38,905 bases of DNA from an uncultured Blautia sp. (GTDB taxonomy: Bacteria; Bacillota; Clostridia; Lachnospirales; Lachnospiraceae). Below, piece after piece: positions 32,301 through 38,905 of this stretch. The position numbers were made by a program, and so were the translations under genes. The notes beneath the pieces were generated by a model, which was not told the DNA's origin, made no database searches, and was given only the letters and a program-made list of their open reading frames with translations. Within the stretch, counting starts at the first letter, position 1. Every line of letters begins with the position of its first letter. The stretch lies in NCBI RefSeq assembly GCF_937880195.1, contig NZ_CALFLA010000108.1, forward strand, positions 1 to 38,905. Direction: 5' to 3'.

Positions 32301-33245
32301 TTAAATTCCCCATTCCAGTACAGACGCTCCCCAAGAAAGCCCTGCCCCAAATCCGGCCAGAACAATCTTCTGTCCTTTTTTCAGACTGCCGTTCCTGTTC
32401 AGCTCATTCAGAAGAATGGGAATACTTGCTGATGATGTGTTTCCATATTTTTGAAGATTCATAGGAAATTTTTCAATTCCTGCATGAAGTCTTCTGGCTG
32501 CCGCCTCTACAATTCTCTGGTTTGCCTGATGCAGGATAAACCAGTGGATTTCATCTACATTTAAGTCATTGTTTTTCAACACCTGACAGACCGCCTCAGG
32601 AACCCGCCGGACTGCAAACTGAAATACCTCCCGGCCGTTCATGGAAATATATTTTTTCTCCTTGGATGCAGTTCCCGGACAGGTAAGGGCTTCTCCTCCA
32701 TTTCCTTTTGAACATGCAAAAGGCTGATACGTTTTTCCCTCTCTTGCCTGGATCAGCGCCGCCCCTGCTCCGTCTCCAAAAAGAATGCAGGTTCCTCGGT
32801 CCGTCCAGTCCACAATCCTGGAAAGCCGCTCGCTTCCTACCACAAGAATATTTTTGTATATTCCAGAAGAAATATATGCCTGAGCTGTCTGATAGGCAAA
32901 AAGAAAGCCGCTGCAGGCCGCATTCAGGTCAAAGCACACGGCGTTTACCGCTTCCAGTTCTTTTTGCACGCCGCAGGCGCCGCAGGGAAAAATTTGATCC
33001 GGTGTAGAAGTGGCCATAATGATCATATCCAGCTCTTTTGGAGAAATCCCTGCCTCCTGTATGGCCTGGCGTCCAGCCTCAGCCGCCATAGATACGGTTG
33101 TCTCCTCTATGGCAATACGTCGGCTTACTACTCCTGTACGCTCCCTGATCCACTGGTCGCTTGTATCTACAAACCCGGCGATCTCATGATTATCCAGAAT
33201 CCGCTCCGGCACACATGCTCCTGTCCCGCAAATCACACCTGTCAT
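32301..33245 (-). CDS. fabH: Beta-ketoacyl-ACP synthase III
   Basis: 314-residue initiating condensing enzyme that joins acetyl-CoA or a branched acyl-CoA to malonyl-ACP. Catalytic Cys111 is in LNAACSGFLFA, the His is in WFILHQANQRI and the Asn in YGNTSSASIP. The N-terminal pattern DTSDQWIRERTGVVSRR is canonical. The start is the ATG at 33245 behind AAAGGAGGG; the open frame to 33290 runs through the promoter and operator. It is the first gene of the operon. Confidence 0.96.
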   Translation of the reverse strand: MTGVICGTGACVPERILDNHEIAGFVDTSDQWIRERTGVVSRRIAIEETTVSMAAEAGRQAIQEAGISPKELDMIIMATSTPDQIFPCGACGVQKELEAVNAVCFDLNAACSGFLFAYQTAQAYISSGIYKNILVVGSERLSRIVDWTDRGTCILFGDGAGAALIQAREGKTYQPFACSKGNGGEALTCPGTASKEKKYISMNGREVFQFAVRRVPEAVCQVLKNNDLNVDEIHWFILHQANQRIVEAAARRLHAGIEKFPMNLQKYGNTSSASIPILLNELNRNGSLKKGQKIVLAGFGAGLSWGASVLEWGI

Positions 33246-33278
33246 GATCGCCCTCCTTTTATTTTGAATATTTAATAT

Positions 33279-33291
33279 TTTGATTATCAAA
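33279..33291 (-). promoter_or_regulatory. FabT-type palindromic operator of the fab operon
   Basis: TTTGATTATCAAA on + is a palindrome with a single central base. It matches the core of the MarR-family FabT box known from Streptococcus pneumoniae. It begins at the last base of the -10, so bound repressor would cover the transcription start. A degenerate second copy may lie near 33263-33276. The repressor gene is not in this window. Confidence 0.7.
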
Positions 33292-33319
33292 GTATATATC
33301 TCTGAAATAGTTTTGTCAA
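33291..33319 (-). promoter_or_regulatory. Promoter of the fatty-acid operon
   Basis: On -, a perfect TTGACA (complement of 33314-33319) and TATACT (complement of 33291-33296) are 17 bases apart. The leader to fabH is about 40 bases. Confidence 0.8.
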
Positions 33320-33340
33320 GGAAATTTTCTTCATAAAGAG

Positions 33341-33380
33341 AAAAATTTATTGCCGGACTAAGACAAAGCCCGGCAATAAA
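33341..33380 (-). terminator. Terminator of the ABC transporter operon
   Basis: TTTATTGCCGG at 33346-33356 pairs over 11 bases with CCGGCAATAAA at 33370-33380. On - it is followed by five T (complement of 33341-33345). It isolates the ABC operon from the fab promoter. Confidence 0.88.
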
Positions 33381-33385
33381 CCTTC

Positions 33386-35719
33386 TTATAATTCATTAAT
33401 CGTTTCCGTAATACTCATATTCCGAATCCGTTTCAAAGGCGTATAAACTGCAGCGGCAGCCGATATCAGAATAAATACGCCTACAACTCCAAGCCAGAAA
33501 ACAGGCAGTCTCCATGGTATGCCAAAATAACGGGTAATCAGCCGCACATACAGAAATCTGTTTAAAAAGATTCCTGCTGCACATCCTACAAGCATACCGG
33601 AGCACGTATAGGTAAGAGCTTCCACAGAAATCATCCGGCAAAGCTGCCTGTTATCCATTCCCACTGCCCGCATTACTCCATACTGTCTGATCCTTGCCGA
33701 CACACTCATAGAAATACTGTTTATAATATGAAATATAGTGATCATTCCAATCATCATCAAAAAGCCATAGCAGATAATTCTGGAAGCCCAGTAGGTTGCC
33801 TTATCCTGTCTGTTGCTTTCTCGCTGGTCAGTAATGATGATATTATCATTTTCCAGGTTCCGGATCTGCGCCACAGTTTCATTCCCGGCATCCTTTTCCA
33901 GTAAAACACCTATCAGACCATATTTTTCTTTTCCCATAAGGCGGTCAAATGTTTCCTGAGAGCAAATAAGGATCTGGCCGTCTCCAAACAATCCCTGAGA
34001 CAGTACACAGGAAATTTCTATGTTCTCTCCCGCTATCTGAACTATATCTCCTTTTTTCAAATTGTTATTTCTGTTAAAAACCGTAGCCGCCTTATTACCG
34101 CTGCCATAAACCCCTTCCAATGATCCCTGTACAACGCTGCCCTGTGCATAGTCCAAAAGTGTGTTGTCATAAGAAACCATATTGATCTTGTCTGCTCCTG
34201 CGCCTGACACAGTTACAGGAATATCAGAAAGATAGCTGCTGCCATAAGCGTCTTTGACCCCTTCTATGGATTTGATCTCATCTACCAGACCCTGATCAAG
34301 AATCATTTCATTGCTATAGGCTGTCAAAACCACATCTGCCGAAGTAACGTTTAAAGACGGCATAAGCAGCTTTGCAAAGTCCATGATCACAGAAAAAGAA
34401 AGTGTCAGAACAATAGCCAGGGCAAAGGATGCTGTCATAAAACACCAGTTTTTCTTTTTTTCCACCCCATGACGAACTCCAAGAAAACAATCTATTCTTT
34501 TAATGCCTACCCTGGTTCCCCCATATACAGAGACTTTCATTTCTGTATTTCCAGAAACCGCAGATACGGGAGAAATCCTGGCCGCACGTTTTGCCGGAGC
34601 CTGAGCCGCCAACAATACGGTTATAATTCCTACTGCTGCCCCACAGACAATCCCCACTAGACTAACTGAAAATACAGGCATTGTGTCAAATTCACCGCCA
34701 ATTCCATAGCGAAGCGTTCCACAGAGCCCCCAACTGGCAAGCACACCTGCAAAAATTCCCAAAGGTACTGCCAGCTTACACCAGTTCAACGCTTCCAGAC
34801 GTACAAACCGGATAACCTGTTCACGGCTTGCGCCAATGCAGCGCATCATCCCAAAAAACTGTGTGCGCTGGACCACATTGCTGTTCATACTTCCTGAGAT
34901 CATCAGTACGCCTGCCATCAATACCAGAATAAACAATAAAAAGGCCAGCCCGTATATATTTTTCATTGCTTCACTGTCACTTTGTCCTGATATGCCCATG
35001 ACGCCTGTATTTTCAGAAATATCTTCCTCTGAAATCTGATACTTTGACTGAAGCTCCGGTACTGCCTCTGCTGCTTTTGCCGCATTTTCAAACTGTATGC
35101 AGAAAGATGTTTTTATCTCTTTATTTCCATTTTCTTTCATAACAGAAGCAAACGATTCCTGCGTCATATACATTCCCACAAGAAAAGTCTGGTTCTCATA
35201 ATAACTCCTGTCATCTGTGCCAAAACCGGAAACTATAAATACTTTTTCCCCGGAAGGTGTACGCAAAGTCACAGTATCTCCCACCTGTACCGATAAAGCA
35301 TCACTGGCATTAGGACTTAAAAGAACTTCCTGATCATTTTTCGGAAAACATCCCTCTGAAATTCCATTTGAAATCTCTTCCATATAAGTTTTGTCCGCCC
35401 CATATAGAGCTGTCCTTTTTTCATTTACCCGATAAGGCTGTTCTCCGTTCAGATTAAAAACAGAAACATTTCCAGCTGCAGAAACGTCCTCACGCCTGCA
35501 TATTTCATTTTCTATGTTTTCAGAAATATTTTTCAACTGAATATGCCAGTTCCCATGTTTGCTCAGCATAAAACCGCTTTCTGTCCGAATCATCATATCT
35601 GCCACGCTGAAAACTGCTGTTACAAGAAAAACCGCAGCCATAATGCACAAAATCGTCATACGGTTCTGTTTTTTGCGCACCTTTGCAGAAACAGGAATAA
35701 GACTAAGATAACTTTTCAT
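33386..35719 (-). CDS. FtsX/MacB-type ABC transporter permease, duplicated form
   Basis: 777-residue membrane subunit with two FtsX-like units. The first membrane helix (about 22-42) is followed by an extracellular domain to about residue 245, then three helices (about 250-272, 298-320, 345-368). A second unit repeats this: helix near 425-445, extracellular domain to about 640, and helices near 650-670, 705-725 and 740-765. Each unit carries the cytoplasmic motif MMRCIGASREQV or VMRAVGMDNRQL. The architecture is that of mechanotransmission transporters involved in lipoprotein handling, peptide resistance or signalling. It overlaps the ATPase gene by 17 bases. The neighbouring sensor pair suggests a role in resisting an envelope-active peptide, by inference. 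Confidence 0.85.
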   Translation of the reverse strand: MKSYLSLIPVSAKVRKKQNRMTILCIMAAVFLVTAVFSVADMMIRTESGFMLSKHGNWHIQLKNISENIENEICRREDVSAAGNVSVFNLNGEQPYRVNEKRTALYGADKTYMEEISNGISEGCFPKNDQEVLLSPNASDALSVQVGDTVTLRTPSGEKVFIVSGFGTDDRSYYENQTFLVGMYMTQESFASVMKENGNKEIKTSFCIQFENAAKAAEAVPELQSKYQISEEDISENTGVMGISGQSDSEAMKNIYGLAFLLFILVLMAGVLMISGSMNSNVVQRTQFFGMMRCIGASREQVIRFVRLEALNWCKLAVPLGIFAGVLASWGLCGTLRYGIGGEFDTMPVFSVSLVGIVCGAAVGIITVLLAAQAPAKRAARISPVSAVSGNTEMKVSVYGGTRVGIKRIDCFLGVRHGVEKKKNWCFMTASFALAIVLTLSFSVIMDFAKLLMPSLNVTSADVVLTAYSNEMILDQGLVDEIKSIEGVKDAYGSSYLSDIPVTVSGAGADKINMVSYDNTLLDYAQGSVVQGSLEGVYGSGNKAATVFNRNNNLKKGDIVQIAGENIEISCVLSQGLFGDGQILICSQETFDRLMGKEKYGLIGVLLEKDAGNETVAQIRNLENDNIIITDQRESNRQDKATYWASRIICYGFLMMIGMITIFHIINSISMSVSARIRQYGVMRAVGMDNRQLCRMISVEALTYTCSGMLVGCAAGIFLNRFLYVRLITRYFGIPWRLPVFWLGVVGVFILISAAAAVYTPLKRIRNMSITETINEL

Positions 35720-36452
35720 GTAAAGTCTCCCTTCCTTTTTCTACAGTGGAAATCCGTTCCTCCCAAACATCCTGCACTCTTCCAAAATCTGTAAGCACCC
35801 CGTCCGATACCTGAAGTACCCTGTCAGCCGTTTGTGCAATGCTGCGGTTATGAGTAATCATAATAATAGTCTGTTCATATTTTCTGGACGCCTCTTTTAA
35901 AAGGGCAATAACCTCGCTGCTGTTCTGCGTATCCAGATTTCCCGTTGGTTCGTCAGCCAAAATCAGAGACGGCCGGGTGATCAAAGCCCGTCCAATAGCC
36001 ACTCTTTGCTGCTGACCGCCAGACAGCTGCCCCGGAAGATGGTTTCTCCGCTCTTTCAGATTCAGTACAGTAAGCAGTTCCTCCAAATACTTTTTATCCG
36101 GTTTCCGGTAATCCAACAGCAAAGGAAAAATCATGTTCTGTTCTACTGTAAGTTCAGGTATAAGATGAAATGCCTGAAAAATAAAGCCAATGTTTCTTCT
36201 TCGAAACACAGTCAGCTTCCGGTCATTCATGGAAAAAATATCTTTTCCGTCGATTACAACTCGCCCCGATGTAGGCGCATCCAAAGCGCCTATCATATTA
36301 AGAAGCGTACTTTTGCCAGATCCGGATTCCCCCACTATGGCCGTATACTCTCCCTTAGGAACAGAAAAGCTGACATTTTTTAATGCGGTTACTGCTGTTT
36401 CTCCACTGCCATAAGTTTTACAAATGTTTTTAACCTCTAATAAATTCATCAT
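35703..36452 (-). CDS. ABC transporter ATP-binding protein (MacB/LolD/BceA class)
   Basis: 249-residue ATPase. Walker [10 protein letters not shown] at 41-49, signature LSGGQQQR at 143-150, Walker [13 protein letters not shown] at 163-174 and the switch His in MITHNRS are all present. The wording DEPTGNLD is typical of the MacB/LolD/BceA class that pairs with FtsX-type permeases. AGAGGTG lies six bases before the first of two adjacent ATG codons. It overlaps the permease gene and follows the kinase gene after a 104-base gap containing repeats. Confidence 0.92.
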   Translation of the reverse strand: MMNLLEVKNICKTYGSGETAVTALKNVSFSVPKGEYTAIVGESGSGKSTLLNMIGALDAPTSGRVVIDGKDIFSMNDRKLTVFRRRNIGFIFQAFHLIPELTVEQNMIFPLLLDYRKPDKKYLEELLTVLNLKERRNHLPGQLSGGQQQRVAIGRALITRPSLILADEPTGNLDTQNSSEVIALLKEASRKYEQTIIMITHNRSIAQTADRVLQVSDGVLTDFGRVQDVWEERISTVEKGRETLHEKLS

Positions 36453-36469
36453 GCAGACACCTCTTTCTG

Positions 36470-36475
36470 ATTATA
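36470..36475 (-). promoter_or_regulatory. Possible -10 element for the ABC transporter pair
   Basis: On - a perfect TATAAT (complement of 36470-36475) lies about 18 bases before the ATPase gene, with no recognisable -35. Such a promoter would need activation; a tandem repeat lies further upstream. Confidence 0.3.
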
Positions 36476-36544
36476 CTAGATCACAGACAGCTCCTTTATT
36501 TCCTGCCTGTATCCGAAAGAATATCACATGAATATTACTCTATC

Positions 36545-36572
36545 CCTACAGTCATCCTACAATTTTGTAGGA
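36545..36572 (-). repeat. Tandem TGTAGG repeats upstream of the ABC operon
   Basis: CCTACA at 36545-36550 and 36556-36561 are direct repeats with an 11-base period (TGTAGG read on -). A third, inverted half-site makes TCCTACAA-TT-TTGTAGGA at 36555-36572. An 11-base tandem period is the standard layout for OmpR/PhoB-family dimers, so this is a candidate site for the regulator encoded at 37603-38289. It overlaps the kinase stop codon. Confidence 0.45.
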
Positions 36573-37594
36573 ATCAAAAAATTCATGGTAAATACAGTTC
36601 CTTTTCCTAATACACTGTCAACCTCAACCGTACCGCTGTGAGCTTCCACGATTGCCTTTGCAAGGGGAAGTCCAAGGCCTATCCCCTGCCTGTCTCCCGA
36701 AAAGCGGCTGCGGTAAAATCTTTTAAAAATGTAAGGCAGATCCTCTGGATGGATCCCGCATCCAGTATCCTCCACCACAATCTGAACCGCTCCAGAAAAA
36801 CGTTTCCACGCAATCTGTACCGTATCTCCTTTAGACATATGATCCAAAGCATTTTTTACAATATTGTCGATCGCCTCAGTCAGCCAGTCACGGTCGCAAA
36901 GAAAAGAAACTGTGTCTGAACCTGACAAAATTATTGTTTTCTGTTCCTCCCTGGCTCTATATGCAAAATGCAGTTCAATATCCTTCATCATATCCGATAC
37001 ATTTTCCATAGTCTTTTCGATCACAACAGATCCTGCATCCAGCTTTGTCAGCTTCAGAAGATTCTGTACCAAAGTCTCAATGCGGTCAAGCTCCTGTTCC
37101 GATAAAGAGGCAAACTCCTTTATCTCCGGCATATTCTCAGTTTCTTCCAAAAGAAGGCCATTATAAATATTCAGGGCTGCCAAAGGCGTTTTCAGCTGGT
37201 GGGAAATATCCGATATGGTATTTTTCAAAAACTCTTTCTGCCGCATTTCCTTTGTTGCATGTGCGTTTAAAACTGCTGCCATGGAATTAACCGAATGAAA
37301 CAGACGATAGATTGTCCCCTCATCATCACATTCGATTCTGGCGTCTGCATCACCATCCAGATACGCATGAATCTTCAAAATTCCGTGTTCCATTAACTGA
37401 TCCTGTTTATAAAAATACAAAAAACAAACTGTCCACAGCGCTGCCAAAGATACCATAAAAACAGGGAACATCCCTGGCAAAAACTGCCCAAAACTAAAAT
37501 ACACGCATCCCTCTGCTGCCAGAAAGAAGACTATCAAAACAGCTGATATTGCAAAAAAGATTCTTTTTATATCCTTGTTGGCAAATATTCTCAT
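36557..37594 (-). CDS. Intramembrane-type sensor histidine kinase (BceS-like)
   Basis: 345 residues. Two membrane helices (about 10-28 and 42-62) are joined by only about 13 extracellular residues, too few for a ligand-binding domain; this is the intramembrane-sensing layout, in which a partner ABC transporter often does the sensing. The cytoplasmic part has the H-box DISHQLKTPLAAL with His132, an N-box DNIVKNALDH, and glycine motifs DTGCGI and GIGLGLPLA. GAGGTG precedes the ATG, eight bases after the response regulator stop. The ABC genes follow. Confidence 0.9.
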   Translation of the reverse strand: MRIFANKDIKRIFFAISAVLIVFFLAAEGCVYFSFGQFLPGMFPVFMVSLAALWTVCFLYFYKQDQLMEHGILKIHAYLDGDADARIECDDEGTIYRLFHSVNSMAAVLNAHATKEMRQKEFLKNTISDISHQLKTPLAALNIYNGLLLEETENMPEIKEFASLSEQELDRIETLVQNLLKLTKLDAGSVVIEKTMENVSDMMKDIELHFAYRAREEQKTIILSGSDTVSFLCDRDWLTEAIDNIVKNALDHMSKGDTVQIAWKRFSGAVQIVVEDTGCGIHPEDLPYIFKRFYRSRFSGDRQGIGLGLPLAKAIVEAHSGTVEVDSVLGKGTVFTMNFLIPTKL

Positions 37595-37602
37595 AGATCA
37601 CC

Positions 37603-38289
37603 TCAATCCGTCACATTCCATTTATATCCCATACGCCGAACGGTCAAAAGCATCTGGGGCTCGCCTGGGTTATCTTCTATTTTCATCCGCAGTCTCCGTA
37701 TATATACAGTCAGCGTGCTGCTGTCAATATAATTTCCTTCACAGTCCCAGAGCTTATCCAAAATCTTTTCCTTGGAAAGCACAACATTAGGATTTTTCAT
37801 AAAAAGACAAAGCAGTTTATATTCTGCCGCTGTCAATTCCAGAAGTTCATTCTTTTTATACGCCTGTCCCTGAAGCAAAAAAACCTTTATTCCATTTGAG
37901 TTCAGCTCTGTATCTGCCGATCCAAAATCCTTTGCTCTCCGAAGAAGAGCGTTGATCCTTGACATCAGCACTCCCAGCTTAAAGGGCTTGGTAATATAAT
38001 CGTCTCCCCCTATATCCAGCCCCATAATAATATTCATTTCCTCATCAGATGCTGTCAAAAAAATAATCGGAACCTTAGAACTCCGGCGGACCTTTTGACA
38101 AAATTCAAAACCATTTCCATCCGGTAAAGATACGTCCAGAACCAGAAGATCGTACTTTCCATCTCCCCACATCTCCTCTGCCTCCTTTAACATTCTTGCA
38201 ATATCCAAGGTAAATCCCTGTTTTCGAAAAGCAAAAGAAAGCCCGTTGATCAGGCTCAGATCATCCTCCAGAAGTAATATCCTGCTCAT
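37603..38289 (-). CDS. OmpR-family response regulator of the ABC-linked system
   Basis: 228-residue response regulator. The receiver has acidic residues at 8-10, phospho-acceptor Asp52 in LVLDVSLPDG and the Lys of ITKPF. The OmpR-type winged helix occupies about 130-225 (LTAAEYKLLCLFMKNPN, then STLTVYIRRLRMKIEDNPGEPQ). AAAGGGG precedes the ATG. It heads the order regulator, kinase, ATPase, permease, the common arrangement for Bce-like peptide-response modules. Repeats near its promoter and upstream of the ATPase gene are candidate targets. Confidence 0.93.
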   Translation of the reverse strand: MSRILLLEDDLSLINGLSFAFRKQGFTLDIARMLKEAEEMWGDGKYDLLVLDVSLPDGNGFEFCQKVRRSSKVPIIFLTASDEEMNIIMGLDIGGDDYITKPFKLGVLMSRINALLRRAKDFGSADTELNSNGIKVFLLQGQAYKKNELLELTAAEYKLLCLFMKNPNVVLSKEKILDKLWDCEGNYIDSSTLTVYIRRLRMKIEDNPGEPQMLLTVRRMGYKWNVTD

Positions 38290-38313
38290 GCGCCTACCCC
38301 TTTCCCTGTTTAT

Positions 38314-38331
38314 CTGCTGTTCTTACAGCAG
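38314..38331 (-). other. Inverted repeat in the response regulator leader
   Basis: CTGCTGT at 38314-38320 pairs with ACAGCAG at 38325-38331 around a four-base loop, in the untranslated leader. It shares the GCAGCAG theme of the repeats at the promoter. Confidence 0.35.
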
Positions 38332-38348
38332 CTTTTCTGTCATATTTC

Positions 38349-38377
38349 TCTGCTGCATTTATTATAGTTCTGCTGCA
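38349..38377 (-). repeat. Direct TGCAGCAGA repeats flanking the regulator -10
   Basis: TCTGCTGCA at 38349-38357 and 38369-38377 (TGCAGCAGA on -) are identical and offset by 20 bases, about two helical turns, one on each side of the -10. An autoregulatory site is plausible. Confidence 0.4.
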
Positions 38378-38389
38378 AAAACCATACAA
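38361..38389 (-). promoter_or_regulatory. Promoter of the ABC-linked two-component genes
   Basis: On -, TTGTAT (complement of 38384-38389) and a perfect TATAAT (complement of 38361-38366) are 17 bases apart, about 75 bases before the start codon. Confidence 0.6.
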
Positions 38390-38468
38390 GTACAAATCAC
38401 TGCTGTTAAATCATGATTTGTTCCATTAATTTCTTCTAACCTCACCTCTTTTACCTCTTATTGAAACG

Positions 38469-38477
38469 TGATAAAAT
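38469..38477 (+). promoter_or_regulatory. Extended -10 promoter of the GNAT gene
   Basis: TGATAAAAT gives an extended -10 about 37 bases before the ATG at 38514. The -35 region (TTTTAC at 38449-38454) is weak. Confidence 0.35.
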
Positions 38478-38513
38478 ATGTTCAATTCTTATTTTTTATT
38501 TGCGAGGTAATCT

Positions 38514-38873
38514 ATGGTTTATGAAATCTTACACACAGACAAAGTCTCTTCATTGTTTAAAGATCAGGAAGAAACCCTTATCTGGTCCTGTCTGCAGAAA
38601 ATTATGGGGAAAATTTACGCAAATGATCCAACCAGCCCCACAGCGGCAATAGCTGTAATTGGAGATTTCACATTTTTTGCCGGAGAACCAAATAAGGAAC
38701 TGGTATCTTATAAACCCTGCTGGTGTACACAATCTTTTATGATCATGGTTCCTCCAGACAGGCACTGGCTGAATCTGATCAATGAAGTTTACGGGCCTAA
38801 GGCAAAAATCATTTCCCGTTATGCAACCAAAAAAGAACCTTATGTTTTTGACAAATCACGACCACCGGCTTAG
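38514..38873 (+). pseudogene. Truncated GNAT-family acetyltransferase gene
   Basis: The first 113 codons encode the N-terminal region of a GNAT-family acetyltransferase common in Lachnospiraceae (start MVYEILHTDKVSSLF, then AAIAVIGDFTFFAGEPNKEL and ISRYATKKEPYVFD). From memory such proteins run to about 250 residues, with the acetyl-CoA fold in the second half, which is missing here. After the Asp codon at 38850-38852 the frame adds six unrelated residues and stops at TAG inside a perfect hairpin. The upstream GAGGTAA ribosome site and promoter are intact. I read this as a gene interrupted by an insertion sequence whose body is beyond the window edge; a natural short protein is less likely. 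Confidence 0.55.
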
Positions 38874-38905
38874 CCGGTGGTTTGCTCTGCGGCTATAAGC
38901 CGCTG
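38853..38905. mobile_element. Likely end of an IS200/IS605-type element, running off the window
   Basis: ACCACCGGC at 38861-38869 pairs with GCCGGTGGT at 38873-38881 around TTA. GCGGCT at 38889-38894 pairs with AGCCGC at 38898-38903 around ATA. Short perfect hairpins near the tip, no terminal inverted repeats, and TTGAC at 38848-38852 directly beside the junction fit the IS200/IS605 pattern of insertion 3' of a short target. No transposase is visible, so the family call is tentative. Confidence 0.5.

Noticed and set aside
33386..36452. LolCDE lipoprotein exporter as the identity of the ABC pair
   Set aside because: The organism is Gram-positive by all other signs, and the adjacent short-loop kinase and regulator favour a peptide-response role.
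1..38905. tRNA, rRNA, riboswitch or CRISPR array
   Set aside because: I looked in the intergenic regions for cloverleaf arms, regularly spaced repeats and familiar aptamer cores and saw none; a covariance-model scan would be decisive.

Overview
The window looks like a chromosomal segment of a low-GC Firmicute of class Clostridia, most likely family Lachnospiraceae (gut anaerobe related to Blautia, Dorea or Mediterraneibacter). The reasons are a reverse rubrerythrin next to a PerR regulator, a FabK-type fatty-acid operon ending in a fused accDA gene, a GlgC/GlgD pair, and strong Shine-Dalgarno sequences with sigma-A promoters. Genus is inference. I see no tRNA, rRNA, CRISPR array or complete mobile element; one likely insertion-sequence end sits at the right edge.

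Layout. 1-4.5 kb: a YczE-type membrane protein convergent with a two-component system that has a very large sensor kinase. 4.5-5.7 kb: perR and a rubredoxin-first rubrerythrin, each behind a promoter with a similar PerR-like box. 5.7-7.5 kb: a D,D-carboxypeptidase and an EcsC-family protein. 7.7-11.7 kb: a ridA-nhaC-patB operon divergent from a YheO/DauR-type regulator, which looks like an amino-acid or sulfur-compound use module. 11.8-14.1 kb: rpmG-secE-nusG-rplK-rplA, with twin leader motifs in front of rplK and rplA. 14.2-19.3 kb: a surface glycan locus, with an ABC export pair on + convergent with a lipid-linked sugar transferase, a GT2 enzyme and a CDP-glycerol-type polymerase on -. 19.5-21.9 kb: glgC-glgD. 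22-24.1 kb: two half-size chromate transporter subunits and a LysR regulator. 24.1-33.3 kb: the complete type II fatty-acid operon fabH-acpP-fabK-fabD-fabG-fabF-accB-fabZ-accC-accDA on -, driven by a promoter overlapped by a FabT-type palindrome although no fabT gene is present. 33.4-38.3 kb: response regulator, intramembrane-type histidine kinase and a MacB/FtsX-type ABC transporter, resembling peptide-sensing and detoxification modules. 38.5-38.9 kb: a GNAT gene cut after about 113 codons by hairpin-rich DNA that resembles an IS200/IS605 end.

Most genes are familiar housekeeping families. The less ordinary content is regulatory: paired or tandem repeats at several promoters (perR/rbr, the first response regulator, ridA, rplK/rplA, chr, fabH, both parts of the Bce-like module), plus the compact glycan export locus and the truncated GNAT gene. 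All operator assignments are by eye from the sequence. Promoters are read as -35/-10 matches and have not been tested.
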